This document shows, piece after piece, positions 7,638-15,907 of a stretch of DNA of 64,000 bases (positions are counted from its first letter, which is position 1; each line of letters starts with the position of its first letter). The notes below the pieces were generated by a model. It saw only the letters and a list, made by a program, of their open reading frames with translations. It was not told the DNA's origin and made no database searches. The position numbers and the translations under genes are program-made. Source of the DNA: Amycolatopsis alba DSM 44262 (GTDB taxonomy: Bacteria > Actinomycetota > Actinomycetes > Mycobacteriales > Pseudonocardiaceae); contig NZ_KB913032.1 of NCBI RefSeq assembly GCF_000384215.1, positions 2,683,665-2,747,664 of the forward strand, in the 5' to 3' direction.

Positions 7638-8699
7638 GTGCGAACACTGGTAACCGGCGGGGCCGGGTTCATCGGCTCCCACATCGCCGATCTGCTGTCC
7701 GATCAGGGTCACGAGGTCGTCGTCCTCGACAACCTCCTGCGCACCGCCCACGGTTCGCCGCGCCCGCCCGGATACACCGGGCGCCACCGGTTCCTGCGTG
7801 GCGACGTCACCGACGCCGAACTGGTCGCCGAACTGCTGGACGGGGTCGACGCGGTCTGCCACCAGGCCGCCGTCGTCGGCCACGGCGTCGATCCGTCCGA
7901 CGCGCCGTCGTACGCGCTGAACAACGACTACGGGACCGCGGTGCTGCTCGCCGCGATGCACCGGGCCAGGGTCCGGAAGCTGGTGCTCGCCTCGTCGATG
8001 GTCGTCTACGGCGAAGGCCGCTACGAATGCCCCATCCACGGGCTCGTCCCGCCGTCGCCGCGGAAACAGTCCGATGTGGACGCCGGATGCTTCGAGCCCA
8101 CGTGCCCGGCTTGCGGCGCCGAACTCGACTGGAGGCTGGTCCCCGAGGGCGCGCCGCTTCAGCCGCGAAGCACCTACGCGGCCACCAAGCTCGCGCAGGA
8201 GCATCTGGCGGCGGCGTGGGCGCGACAGACGGGCGGGACGGTCTGGGCCATGCGATACCACAACGTGTACGGGCCCCGGATGCCGCAGAACACCCCGTAC
8301 GCGGGCGTCGCGTCGCTGTTCCGGTCCTCGCTGCTGCGCGGCGAGGCGCCGACAGTGCTGGAGGACGGCAGGCAGCAGCGCGACTTCGTGCACGTCCACG
8401 ACGTCGCGAGGGCGAACGTCCTTGCCCTGACCACCGACGGCCCCGAAGGCGACCTGACCCCGCTCAACATCTGTTCCGGGCAACCGCACTCCGTCGGCGA
8501 GCTCGCCGTGGAACTCGCGAAGGCCTGTGACGGCCCGGCTCCGAGGATCACCGGCGGCGCGCGTCCCGCCGACGTCCGGCACGTCGTCGCCGACCCCGCC
8601 CGCGCCGAACGGCTGCTCGGCTTCACCGCGCGAACCGGTTTCGCCGAGGGCATCGCCGGGTTCGCCACCGCTGAGCTGCGGGAACCGGTCGCTTCCTGA
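7638..8699 (+). CDS. NAD-dependent epimerase/dehydratase with Cys/His insertion
   Basis: A 353-residue extended short-chain dehydrogenase. GGAGFIGS binds NAD and STYAATK holds the catalytic Tyr/Lys; QQRDFVHVHDVARA is typical of nucleotide-sugar epimerases. Between the catalytic Ser and Tyr is an insertion of about 45 residues with Cys131, His134, Cys151, Cys156 and Cys159, a probable zinc site. Enzymes with this insertion are often annotated as dTDP-rhamnose 4-epimerase-like, but evidence is thin. Rv0536, an epimerase near the mycobacterial methylthioxylose genes, is a possible functional parallel. Leaderless GTG start. Monocistronic. Confidence 0.85.
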   Translation: MRTLVTGGAGFIGSHIADLLSDQGHEVVVLDNLLRTAHGSPRPPGYTGRHRFLRGDVTDAELVAELLDGVDAVCHQAAVVGHGVDPSDAPSYALNNDYGTAVLLAAMHRARVRKLVLASSMVVYGEGRYECPIHGLVPPSPRKQSDVDAGCFEPTCPACGAELDWRLVPEGAPLQPRSTYAATKLAQEHLAAAWARQTGGTVWAMRYHNVYGPRMPQNTPYAGVASLFRSSLLRGEAPTVLEDGRQQRDFVHVHDVARANVLALTTDGPEGDLTPLNICSGQPHSVGELAVELAKACDGPAPRITGGARPADVRHVVADPARAERLLGFTARTGFAEGIAGFATAELREPVAS

Positions 8700-8770
8700 A
8701 ACCGGGAACAGACCGCGCCCCCGCCCGGTTGTCGTTCCCGGCAGAGGAATCGACTTTTTTGGGGGTTTTG

Positions 8771-9574
8771 GTGGGCATCACCGTCGGAGACATCGAGATC
8801 GAAGCGCTCGGGGACGGCCTGATCCGGCTGCCGCTCGCGTTCTTCCCCGGTCTCGACCCCGAAGCCCACCCGGATGTCTTCGACGAGGACGGCACCGTGC
8901 ACGTCCCGACCGGCGCGTACCTGATCCGCGGCAACGGCCGCACGATCCTCGTCGACACCGGTCTCGGCCCGCGCGAGTTCGCCTTCCCCAAGGGAATGAC
9001 GCCCGCCAAGGGCGACCCGACCCCGCCGATGGGCACGGGCGGTGACCTCGCGGCCGCGCTGGACAAGGCGGGCTGCCCGATCGACGAGATCGACACCGTC
9101 TTCCTCACCCACCTGCACAACGACCACATCGGCTGGATCGCGCCCGAAGGCGACCTGACCTTCCCTGGTGCTCAGGTCGTCTTCGGGCAGCTCGACTGGG
9201 AAGCCCTGATCGAGCCCGCCGGGACGGGCGATTGGCCTCGCGTCGGCATGGAGACCGCGCGCGGCGCGGGCCTGACCGAGGCGATCAGCGGCGACGACGT
9301 CGAGATCGCGCCGGGCATCGTGGCGCGGCACGCCCCCGGCCACACGCCGGGCCACTACGTCCTCGACATCACCGCGGACGACGAACGCCTGCTGCTGCTC
9401 GGCGACGTGCTGCACATGCCCGCGCAGCTGACGGACACGCGGGTGGGTTTCCTCGGCGACATCGACCCGGATCTCGCGCTCCGCACCCGGCTGCGTTTTC
9501 TCGCCGAAGCCGAAGAGACCGGCGCGATCATCGCGCCGGCCCACTTCCCGGACATGGGTTTCCTGCGGCTGTGA
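8771..9574 (+). CDS. MBL-fold metallo-hydrolase
   Basis: A 267-residue metallo-beta-lactamase-fold enzyme. His114-x-His116-x-Asp118-His119 (HLHNDH) is the metal motif, with GHTPGHYV supplying the next His, LLLGDVL the Asp and IIAPAHFP the last His. The lineage resembles lactonase/glyoxalase-II-like hydrolases (TGAYLIRGNGRTILVDTGLG), so a lactone or thioester is a plausible substrate. No signal peptide, so cytoplasmic. GTG at 8771 is chosen because of the preceding G-rich stretch and the homologous-looking start. It ends exactly against the convergent serine hydrolase gene. Confidence 0.88.
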   Translation: MGITVGDIEIEALGDGLIRLPLAFFPGLDPEAHPDVFDEDGTVHVPTGAYLIRGNGRTILVDTGLGPREFAFPKGMTPAKGDPTPPMGTGGDLAAALDKAGCPIDEIDTVFLTHLHNDHIGWIAPEGDLTFPGAQVVFGQLDWEALIEPAGTGDWPRVGMETARGAGLTEAISGDDVEIAPGIVARHAPGHTPGHYVLDITADDERLLLLGDVLHMPAQLTDTRVGFLGDIDPDLALRTRLRFLAEAEETGAIIAPAHFPDMGFLRL

Positions 9575-10717
9575 CTACTTGCCGCAGAGCACCTTGTCGG
9601 TGAGCATCCCGTCCGCCGCGTAGTACGCCTTTCCCAGGTCCGCGTCGGAGTCGCCGTAGGTCATGGACAGCTCGTAGGTCCTGCTGCCGTCCGGGGTGCT
9701 GGCCATCAGTGTCCCGTAGCCGTGGAAACCGCCCATGCCCTTCAAGACGGTGCCGCAGCTCGTTTCCTGGACGTACAGCCCGAGACCGTAGGCGCCCTTC
9801 GGGTGCGGCTTGCGCATTTCGGCGAGCAGCGGGGCGGGCAGGAGCTTTCCGCCCAGCAGCGCGGAGAAGAACGTGTGGAGGTCCTCGGTGGTCGAGATCA
9901 GGTCACCGGCGCTGGACGCCCAGGACGGGTTCTGCCGGGTGATGTCGACCGTCTTCCACTGTCCGGCCACCTCATACCGGTAGTAGCCGTGGGCGTGCGG
10001 CCCGGAGATGCCCGGTCGTGTGCCCGGCGCCTCGGTTTCCCACAGTTTGAGCGGCTTCAAGATCCGCCGGTCGATCTCTTCGCCGTAGGAACGTCCGGTG
10101 ACCTTCTTGATCAGCAGCCCGGCCAGGACGTAGTTGATGTTCGTGTAGGACCAGTCCGTTCCCGGCGCGAACAGCGGCGGCAGCGCGAGGCCGAACCGCA
10201 CCAGCTCCTCCGGCCGGTAGGTGTGGAACCGGTTGTCCAGGAATTCCTGACCGCCCAAGGGGATCGAGCCGGTGTAGTCGGCGATCCCGCTGGTGTGCTG
10301 CAGCAGCATCCGCACGGTGATCCGCGGGTCGAGGCCGAACTCGGGCAGGTAGCCGGTCACGGGGGAGTCCAGGCCCAGCCTGCCTTCCCCGACGAGCTGC
10401 AGCACGACGGTGGACACGAAGGTCTTGGTGTTGCTGCCGATCCGGAACCGCCCGTTCGTCGGCGGCTTCGCGGCCGAGCCCAGTTCACGCACCCCGGCGC
10501 TGCCGGTCCACTCGCCCCGCCGGTCGTGCACGCGCAGTTGTGCCCCGGCGAATCCGGAAGCGGCGATCTCCTGGACCATCGCCCGCAGGTCCGGGCGGTC
10601 CTGTCCGTCGGCGGCGGCCACTCCGGGCAGGGCCACCCCGGCCAGCAACGCGGCCGCCAAGGCGGTGACCCCCGCCCGCCGGAACATCTTCTTGGCTGTG
10701 CTCGCTGAAGTCGTCAT
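9575..10717 (-). CDS. Exported serine hydrolase (beta-lactamase/DD-peptidase family)
   Basis: A 380-residue protein with a signal peptide (residues about 1-35, ending GVAAADG). The class C beta-lactamase/DD-peptidase fold is shown by the nucleophile motif Ser95-Asn-Thr-Lys98, the YTN motif in WSYTNINYVLAG, and a C-terminal MGGFHGYGT in place of KTG. It acts outside the membrane, perhaps as a D,D-peptidase, D-amino-acid esterase or peptidase. Three phased TGACAC repeats 25-52 bases upstream suggest control by a response regulator, most simply the adjacent HK/RR pair. ATG at 10717 is chosen to give a normal signal peptide; its ribosome site is weak. Confidence 0.88.
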   Translation of the reverse strand: MTTSASTAKKMFRRAGVTALAAALLAGVALPGVAAADGQDRPDLRAMVQEIAASGFAGAQLRVHDRRGEWTGSAGVRELGSAAKPPTNGRFRIGSNTKTFVSTVVLQLVGEGRLGLDSPVTGYLPEFGLDPRITVRMLLQHTSGIADYTGSIPLGGQEFLDNRFHTYRPEELVRFGLALPPLFAPGTDWSYTNINYVLAGLLIKKVTGRSYGEEIDRRILKPLKLWETEAPGTRPGISGPHAHGYYRYEVAGQWKTVDITRQNPSWASSAGDLISTTEDLHTFFSALLGGKLLPAPLLAEMRKPHPKGAYGLGLYVQETSCGTVLKGMGGFHGYGTLMASTPDGSRTYELSMTYGDSDADLGKAYYAADGMLTDKVLCGK

Positions 10718-10741
10718 GGGAGCAACGATCGCGATCCCCGC

Positions 10742-10769
10742 TGACACAGCGGTGACACGGCACTGACAC
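10742..10769 (-). promoter_or_regulatory. Triple 11-bp-phased direct repeat, probable response-regulator operator
   Basis: TGACAC occurs at 10742, 10753 and 10764, exactly 11 bases apart (one helical turn). OmpR-family regulators bind such phased direct repeats. It lies directly upstream of the serine hydrolase start and just past the stop of the kinase gene. Confidence 0.6.
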
Positions 10770-10771
10770 GG

Positions 10772-11821
10772 TCAGGGCATCGCCAACGGCAGCCGGACCT
10801 CGAACCGGCAGCCAGGACCGTGGTTGCGGACGCCGATCCGGCCGCGATGGGCCTCGACAAGGCCTTTCGCGATCGCCAGGCCGAGTCCGCCGCCGCTCGC
10901 CAAACCGCCTCGTTCGGGTGTCCGCGCCGGTGTCCCGCGGAACGCGACGTCGAAGACACGCCCGATCTCGTCGTCGGGGATCCCGCCGCAGCCGTCGGAC
11001 ACCGCCAGCAGCGCCTCACCGCCTTCGATGCCGATCTGCACCGCGACCGTCCCGTCCGGCGGGGTGTGCCGCACGGCGTTGGACACCAGGTTGCGCACGA
11101 TCCGCGCCAGCTCCGGGTCACTGCCGGAAACGACCGGCCAGACGTCTGCGTCCTCGACCATCCGCACGCGTTTCTGTTCCGCGAGCGGCGCTTGCGCGGC
11201 GACGGCGTCGCTCACGACGTCGCGCAGCGGCACGGCGGCCATGGTCAGTTCCAGCGCGCCCGCGGTGATCCGCGACAGCTCGAACAGGTCGCCGACCATG
11301 CCGGACAGCCGCGTGGTCTCGCCGCTGATCCGCCGCGCGTAGCCGGTGATCTCGACGGGTTCGGCGACGACGCCGTCCGCGACGGCCTCGGCCATCGCCT
11401 GGATCCCGGCGAGCGGGCTCCGCAGGTCATGGCTGATCCACGCGACCAGTTCGCGCCGTGACGCCTCGGCCGCGCGTTCCCGTTCCCGCGCCTCGCGCTC
11501 CCACACGCTGCGCCGCGCGATCATGCGCCCGAGCACGAGCGCCGCCGGCACGGTCACCAGCGCGACCAGCAGGCAGACCAGCGTCATCGTGGTCAGCGCG
11601 GGGGTGAACATGAACCCGCTGATCCCGAGCACGGCGATCAGCGTCGCGAGCACCGGGATCAGCACGAGGATCGTCATCGTCCCGGCCAGCGAACCGCGCC
11701 TGAGCAGGTACAACGCCAGCCAGCCGAGCAGCACCACCGGCACCGCGAACATCAGCGCGAACGGCAGGATGTGCCAGGCGTGCGCCAGCATCTCGCCGAG
11801 CGACTCGCCGGAGCCGATCAC
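10772..11821 (-). CDS. Membrane sensor histidine kinase without a large sensor domain
   Basis: A 349-residue kinase. Three or four membrane segments (about residues 14-36, 46-67 and 73-95) are joined by very short loops, so there is no extracytoplasmic sensor domain; it may sense membrane or lipid state. The H-box [12 protein letters not shown] contains the phosphorylated His, and the N-box, DGCGGIPDD and GGGLGLAIA form the ATP-binding domain. GTG at 11821 overlaps the response-regulator stop (GTGA). Operon order is glycosyltransferase, regulator, kinase. Confidence 0.9.
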   Translation of the reverse strand: MIGSGESLGEMLAHAWHILPFALMFAVPVVLLGWLALYLLRRGSLAGTMTILVLIPVLATLIAVLGISGFMFTPALTTMTLVCLLVALVTVPAALVLGRMIARRSVWEREARERERAAEASRRELVAWISHDLRSPLAGIQAMAEAVADGVVAEPVEITGYARRISGETTRLSGMVGDLFELSRITAGALELTMAAVPLRDVVSDAVAAQAPLAEQKRVRMVEDADVWPVVSGSDPELARIVRNLVSNAVRHTPPDGTVAVQIGIEGGEALLAVSDGCGGIPDDEIGRVFDVAFRGTPARTPERGGLASGGGLGLAIAKGLVEAHRGRIGVRNHGPGCRFEVRLPLAMP

Positions 11822-12516
11822 GGCCGCACCGGGTCGTACCGGTAGCCGACGCCCCACACGGTGGCGACGCGGACGGGTTTGGCCGGGTTCCGCTCGATCT
11901 TCTCCCGCAACCGTCTCACGTGGACGGTCACCGTGGACTGGTCGCCGAAGTCCCAGCCCCAGACCTTCTCCAGCAGATCCGCGCGGGAGAACGCCACACC
12001 GGGATGGGTGAGGAAGAACGCCAGCAGATCGAATTCCCGGCTCGTCAAGGGAAGTTCGGCGCCGCCGAGGGTCGCCTGCCGCGCGGTCATCTGCAAGGTG
12101 AGGTTCCCGTCGGTGATCCGGCGCGCCGCCGGTTCCGTCCGCGGCATCCGCGCCCGCCGTAGCACCGAAGCGACGCGCAACGCGAGTTCCTTGGGACTGA
12201 AGGGTTTCGTGACGTAATCGTCGGCACCGAGCTGGAGTCCGGCGATCCGGTTCTCCTCCTCGCCGAGCGCGGTCAGCATGACGACCGGCACCTGGCTCAC
12301 CTGCCGCAGCCGACGGCACACCTCGAGCCCGTTGAGCCCCGGCATCATGACGTCGAGGACCACCAGGTCCGGGCCGGTCTCGGAGAACAGCCGCAGCCCT
12401 TCGGTGCCGTCCCCGGCGACGTCGACCTCGAAGCCCGCGACCTCCAGGTATCGCCGGACGACGTCCCGGACGGTCTCGTCGTCGTCGACCACGAGCACCC
12501 GGCCCTGCTCTGTCAT
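11818..12516 (-). CDS. OmpR-family response regulator
   Basis: A 232-residue regulator. The receiver domain has the acidic VVDDDE pocket, phospho-acceptor Asp in [10 protein letters not shown], Thr in MLTAL and Lys in VTKPFS. The C-terminal winged helix has [12 protein letters not shown] and [18 protein letters not shown] at 12516 follows GAGGTG by a normal distance; the GTG at 12525 is less well placed. It is the partner of the kinase whose start it overlaps. Candidate targets in the window are the TGACAC triple repeat at 10742 and the TCGGTAAG pair at 13922. Confidence 0.93.
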   Translation of the reverse strand: MTEQGRVLVVDDDETVRDVVRRYLEVAGFEVDVAGDGTEGLRLFSETGPDLVVLDVMMPGLNGLEVCRRLRQVSQVPVVMLTALGEEENRIAGLQLGADDYVTKPFSPKELALRVASVLRRARMPRTEPAARRITDGNLTLQMTARQATLGGAELPLTSREFDLLAFFLTHPGVAFSRADLLEKVWGWDFGDQSTVTVHVRRLREKIERNPAKPVRVATVWGVGYRYDPVRP

Positions 12517-12526
12517 ACCGCCCACC

Positions 12527-13873
12527 TCACCAGCTCGTCAGCACCAGATGGTTCACTACCAGCGCCGTGGCCGCCGACGCGGCGAGCCACCACCGCCGTC
12601 CCGCCGACGGCAGCAGCGCCACCGCGGGCAGCAGCCACACCTCGAACGGTAGCCAGATGCGTTCGACCTCCGCCTTCGACAGGCCGGACAGGTCGGCGAA
12701 AGCGATCGTCAGCGCCGCGGCCAGCACGATCAGGGTGACCGGGTCGCGGAACGACCGTTTCGGCTCGGCCAGGAACGCCGCCCCGGTCCGCCTGGTCCCG
12801 GCGACCACGGCCGGGCCGACCGCGATCAGCACCGCCGCGATGTCCGCCCACACCCAGTAGGAGTACGGGCGCAGCGTCGCGATCCCCTGGTAGTAGCGCT
12901 CGACCACCAGGTGATAGCCGTCGAGCCACCAGAACCCGCTCAGCGCGAACGCCACGACGACCACCACGACTCCCGCCGACGCGAAGAGCAGGATCCGCCA
13001 CTCGCGGGTCAGCAGGACGACGGCGAGCACGAGCACGCCCAGCAGGACGAGGCCGTATGAGAGAAAGAGCCCGAACCCGAGCAGCAGACCGCCGGGGAAC
13101 GCGAGGATCCGCCGTCGCGTCGCGAGCGCCAGCAGCGCGATCCCGGTCGCCGTCACCCCCGCGAACAACCCGTCCGCCGAGACACCGATCCAGATCGCGC
13201 CAGGGGTCAGGACGGCGAACGGCAGGACCGTCCTCGCCGCGTCCTGTCTGCCCAGCGCGGAAAGCGTCACCGGTACCGCGACGACGGCCAGGCAGCCGAC
13301 GAGCACGACGAGCGTCGACGCCCAGGCCCCGCCGTGCAGGCCGAGCCGGTCGAGCCAGACGAAGACCAGCGTCGCGCCCGGCGGATGCCCGGAGACGTGC
13401 GTCGTCCACGAGTCCGGCTGGTAATCCAGGATGCGCGAGGAGAACTCGCTCAGCATCTTCGGGATGTCGGTGATCCCCGGTACCTCGTGCAGGTACTCGT
13501 GTTCCGTGGTGAGCCTGCCGGTGAAGCCGCGCGTCCAGCCGTCGATCATCGCCAGCGAGAACGTCCACGCCAGCGCGGTCACGTAACCGAGCGCGAGCAG
13601 CGGCCGCCACCGCAGCCGGGCGGCGAGCAAGGGACCTTTGGTGACGACCAGGAGCGCGAGGACGACGGCGGCGACCGAACCCGGCCCGACATGCGGCAGC
13701 CACAGCCCGAACAGCGGCGGCGCGAACGCGTAGATCACCACGCCGGAACCGGGGCGGTTGTAGTAGAGGCCGACGGCGATCGCGGCGGCGACCACGAGCA
13801 TCGCCAGCGCGACGGCGATCAGGTCGGCCCGGCGGCCGGTACGTGTGGTGACAGTGGACATCACCGGCACCAT
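12527..13873 (-). CDS. Polytopic GT-C-like glycosyltransferase, MtxT/Rv0541c-like
   Basis: A 448-residue membrane protein with about ten hydrophobic segments. The large loop after the second or third segment (TTEHEYLHEVPGITDIPKM, then TTHVSGHPPGATL) holds acidic and His residues, as GT-C enzymes that use polyprenyl-phosphate sugars do. Length and gene context match mycobacterial Rv0541c, reported to transfer methylthioxylose to lipoarabinomannan. The family placement is from memory of context, not an alignment. It is first in a minus-strand unit with the two-component system and is divergent from the GT2 operon. GGGAG precedes the ATG at 13873; ATG 13861 is possible. Confidence 0.7.
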   Translation of the reverse strand: MVPVMSTVTTRTGRRADLIAVALAMLVVAAAIAVGLYYNRPGSGVVIYAFAPPLFGLWLPHVGPGSVAAVVLALLVVTKGPLLAARLRWRPLLALGYVTALAWTFSLAMIDGWTRGFTGRLTTEHEYLHEVPGITDIPKMLSEFSSRILDYQPDSWTTHVSGHPPGATLVFVWLDRLGLHGGAWASTLVVLVGCLAVVAVPVTLSALGRQDAARTVLPFAVLTPGAIWIGVSADGLFAGVTATGIALLALATRRRILAFPGGLLLGFGLFLSYGLVLLGVLVLAVVLLTREWRILLFASAGVVVVVVAFALSGFWWLDGYHLVVERYYQGIATLRPYSYWVWADIAAVLIAVGPAVVAGTRRTGAAFLAEPKRSFRDPVTLIVLAAALTIAFADLSGLSKAEVERIWLPFEVWLLPAVALLPSAGRRWWLAASAATALVVNHLVLTSW

Positions 13874-13921
13874 AACCCCGCTCCCGCCGCCAGGCGGCTT
13901 CGAGGAGCGGTCCGTCAGAAC

Positions 13922-13957
13922 TCGGTAAGAACTTCGACGACGTCAGGATTCGGTAAG
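13922..13957. promoter_or_regulatory. Direct repeats TCGGTAAG in the divergent promoter
   Basis: TCGGTAAG occurs at 13922-13929 and 13950-13957, start-to-start 28 bases, between the GT-C and GT2 genes. A GTCCGT/ACGGAC hairpin follows at about 13974-13990. Candidate operator for the co-located response regulator; no direct proof. Confidence 0.4.
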
Positions 13958-13991
13958 CACGGCAAGGGTTTTCGTCCGTCCATTACGGACC

Positions 13992-13997
13992 TAGCGT
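13992..13997 (+). promoter_or_regulatory. Probable -10 element (TAGCGT) of the GT2 operon
   Basis: TAGCGT ends seven bases before the GTG at 14005, so the first gene is probably leaderless. This excludes the upstream in-frame GTG at 13996, which overlaps the -10. Confidence 0.5.
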
Positions 13998-14004
13998 GCG
14001 ATGG

Positions 14005-14661
14005 GTGAACGATGACCAGGTTGACGTCGTGCTTCCCTGTCTCGACGAGGCCGGTGCCCTGCCAGGGGTACTGGCGGCCCTGCCCGCACACTACCGGGCG
14101 ATCGTGGTCGACAACGGTTCGAGCGACGGTTCCGCCGGGATCGCGGCCGGGCTCGGGGCGAAGGTCGTCCACGAACCCAAGCGCGGTTACGGCGCCGCGG
14201 TGCACACCGGGCTGGAGGCGGCCACGGCGGACGTCGTCTGTTTCGCCGACGCCGACGGTTCGCTGGACCTCGCCGAGCTGCCGATGCTGGTGCGCGGGCT
14301 CGCCGGCGCCGACATGGCTGTCGGGCGCCGGGTGCCGAACGGCCGGAACGTCTGGCCGTGGCACGCGAGAGCGGGCAACGCGCTGATCTCGTCCCTGTTG
14401 CGGTACAAGGGATTTCCGGTCCACGACATCGCACCGCTGCGGGCCGTCCGGCGTCAGGCGCTGCTCGATCTCGACGTCACCGACCGCGCCTTCGGTTACC
14501 CGCTCGAACTGCTGATCAAGGCGCGGCGCGCGGACTGGCAGATCGCCGAGTTCGACGTCTCCTACGGCGAGCGAGCCAAGGGCACGAAGTCGAAGGTCTC
14601 CGGCTCGCTGCGCGGAACCCTGCGCGCGGCAAGGGATTTCGGGCGGGTGCTGAGCCGATGA
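14005..14661 (+). CDS. GT2 glycosyltransferase, polyprenyl-phosphate sugar synthase-like (MtxS/Rv0539-like)
   Basis: A 218-residue GT-A enzyme. VVLPCLDEAGALP and VVDNGSSDGS form the nucleotide site, FADADGSLD is the DXD metal motif, and GYGAAVHTG, typical of dolichol-phosphate mannose synthases, lies between them. There are no membrane segments, so it would act at the cytoplasmic face. The length and the DUF2064 neighbour match mycobacterial Rv0539, proposed to make polyprenyl-phosphate-methylthioxylose. First gene of a six-gene operon. Confidence 0.8.
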   Translation: MNDDQVDVVLPCLDEAGALPGVLAALPAHYRAIVVDNGSSDGSAGIAAGLGAKVVHEPKRGYGAAVHTGLEAATADVVCFADADGSLDLAELPMLVRGLAGADMAVGRRVPNGRNVWPWHARAGNALISSLLRYKGFPVHDIAPLRAVRRQALLDLDVTDRAFGYPLELLIKARRADWQIAEFDVSYGERAKGTKSKVSGSLRGTLRAARDFGRVLSR

Positions 14662-15302
14662 CCTTCTGCCTGCTGATCGTCGCCAAGGCGCCCGTGCCTG
14701 GTTTCGCGAAGACGCGGCTCTGCCCGCCCGCGACCCCGGACCAGGCCGCCGGGATCGCGGCCGCTTCACTGCTCGACACCCTCGACGCCGCCGTGCGAAC
14801 TCCGGGAGCACGCGTGGTCGTCGCACTGACTGGCGACCTCGGCAAAGCGAAACACCGTGAGGAGATCGCCGCCGCACTCCGGAAAACGGAGGTGATCCCC
14901 CAGCGCGGCGAAGGTTTCGACGTCCGTCTCGCCAACGCCCACGCCGACGCGTGCCGTCCTGGGGAGCCGGTGCTGCAGATCGGCATGGACACCCCGCAGG
15001 TCACCCCGGCACTCCTGGCCGAATCCGCGAACCGGACCGGAGAGTGTGCCCTCGGCCTCGCGGAAGACGGCGGCTGGTGGGCGCTCGGGCTCAGGGATCC
15101 GCTGCACGCCAAGGCCCTCGCCGGGGTCCCGATGTCCCGCGAAGACACCGGTCACCAGACTTTGCGCGCACTGGCCGACGTCGGCTTGCGCCCCGGCATC
15201 CTGCCCACACTGTCCGATGTGGACACGATGGCGGACGCGCGCCGGGTCGCGGCGCTTCAGCCGGTGAGCCGGTTCGCCCGAGCGGTGGCCGAAGTCCGGT
15301 GA
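14658..15302 (+). CDS. DUF2064 / TIGR04282-like nucleotidyltransferase-fold protein (Rv0540-like)
   Basis: A 214-residue protein of the MobA/CofC-like GT-A fold. The start CLLIVAKAPVPGFAKTRL matches the family's phosphate-loop region, and LQIGMDTPQVTP and LGLAEDGGWWALGL are its other conserved stretches. The family is often annotated as an arsenosugar glycosyltransferase or rSAM-associated, but no radical-SAM gene is present. The fold would suit NDP-activation of a sugar phosphate feeding the GT2 enzyme. It overlaps its upstream neighbour by ATGA. Rv0540 is the equivalent in the mycobacterial locus. Confidence 0.82.
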   Translation: MTFCLLIVAKAPVPGFAKTRLCPPATPDQAAGIAAASLLDTLDAAVRTPGARVVVALTGDLGKAKHREEIAAALRKTEVIPQRGEGFDVRLANAHADACRPGEPVLQIGMDTPQVTPALLAESANRTGECALGLAEDGGWWALGLRDPLHAKALAGVPMSREDTGHQTLRALADVGLRPGILPTLSDVDTMADARRVAALQPVSRFARAVAEVR

Positions 15303-15907
15303 CCGCCTTCGACCGCGGCCTGCTCGGCCACCGCTGCTGGCTGGAACTGGCGACCGGCGAGCGCGTCGACCTGCCGGTGGACCGCTGGACGGCCATCCCT
15401 TGCGAGGGCGACGACGTCCTCCTCGACGCCTGTGACGGCCCGACCCTCGACGTCGGCTGCGGTCCCGGCAGGCTCACCGCCGCGCTGTCCGAACGCGGTG
15501 TCGCCTCGCTCGGCGTCGACATCTCGGCCACCGCCGTGCGGCTCACGCACGCGCGGGGCGCCGCCGCGCTCCGCCGCGACGTCTTCGACCGGCTTCCCGG
15601 CGAAGGACGGTGGCGGCATGTCTTGCTCGCCGACGGGAACATCGGCATCGGCGGTGACCCGCTCCGGCTACTGACGCGGATGGCGGAACTGATCGGCGAC
15701 GGCGGCACGGTGCTCGTCGAACTCGACCCGCCCGGTTGCGGTGTCCGCCAGGACCAAGTCCGGCTGGGGCCTGGCGGCGACAGCTGGTTCACCTGGGCCT
15801 GGGTCGGCGTCGAAGCGATCGCCGGGCTCGCCGCCCGCACCGCGTTCCGGGTCGCCTGGGAAACCCGCCGCGGCCACCGCTGGTTCGCCTGCCTGGAGAG
15901 AGCATGA
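15299..15907 (+). CDS. Class I SAM-dependent methyltransferase
   Basis: A 202-residue methyltransferase. Motif I is TLDVGCGPGRLTAAL (about residues 50-64), followed by SLGVDIS for SAM ribose binding and VLVELDPPG. The N-terminal 45 residues (LGHRCWLELATGERVDLPVDRW) are characteristic of a small actinobacterial group found in this operon type. The substrate is unknown; in this context a sugar or sugar-thiol methyl acceptor is conceivable. GTG at 15299 overlaps the upstream stop (GTGA) and its own stop overlaps the next start (ATGA). Confidence 0.85.
   Translation: MTAFDRGLLGHRCWLELATGERVDLPVDRWTAIPCEGDDVLLDACDGPTLDVGCGPGRLTAALSERGVASLGVDISATAVRLTHARGAAALRRDVFDRLPGEGRWRHVLLADGNIGIGGDPLRLLTRMAELIGDGGTVLVELDPPGCGVRQDQVRLGPGGDSWFTWAWVGVEAIAGLAARTAFRVAWETRRGHRWFACLERA

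Noticed and set aside
14658..15302. Arsenosugar biosynthesis, suggested by the common name of the DUF2064/TIGR04282 family.
   Set aside because: No radical-SAM ArsS, ArsM or arsenic-resistance genes are present; the neighbours fit the methylthioxylose-like locus better.
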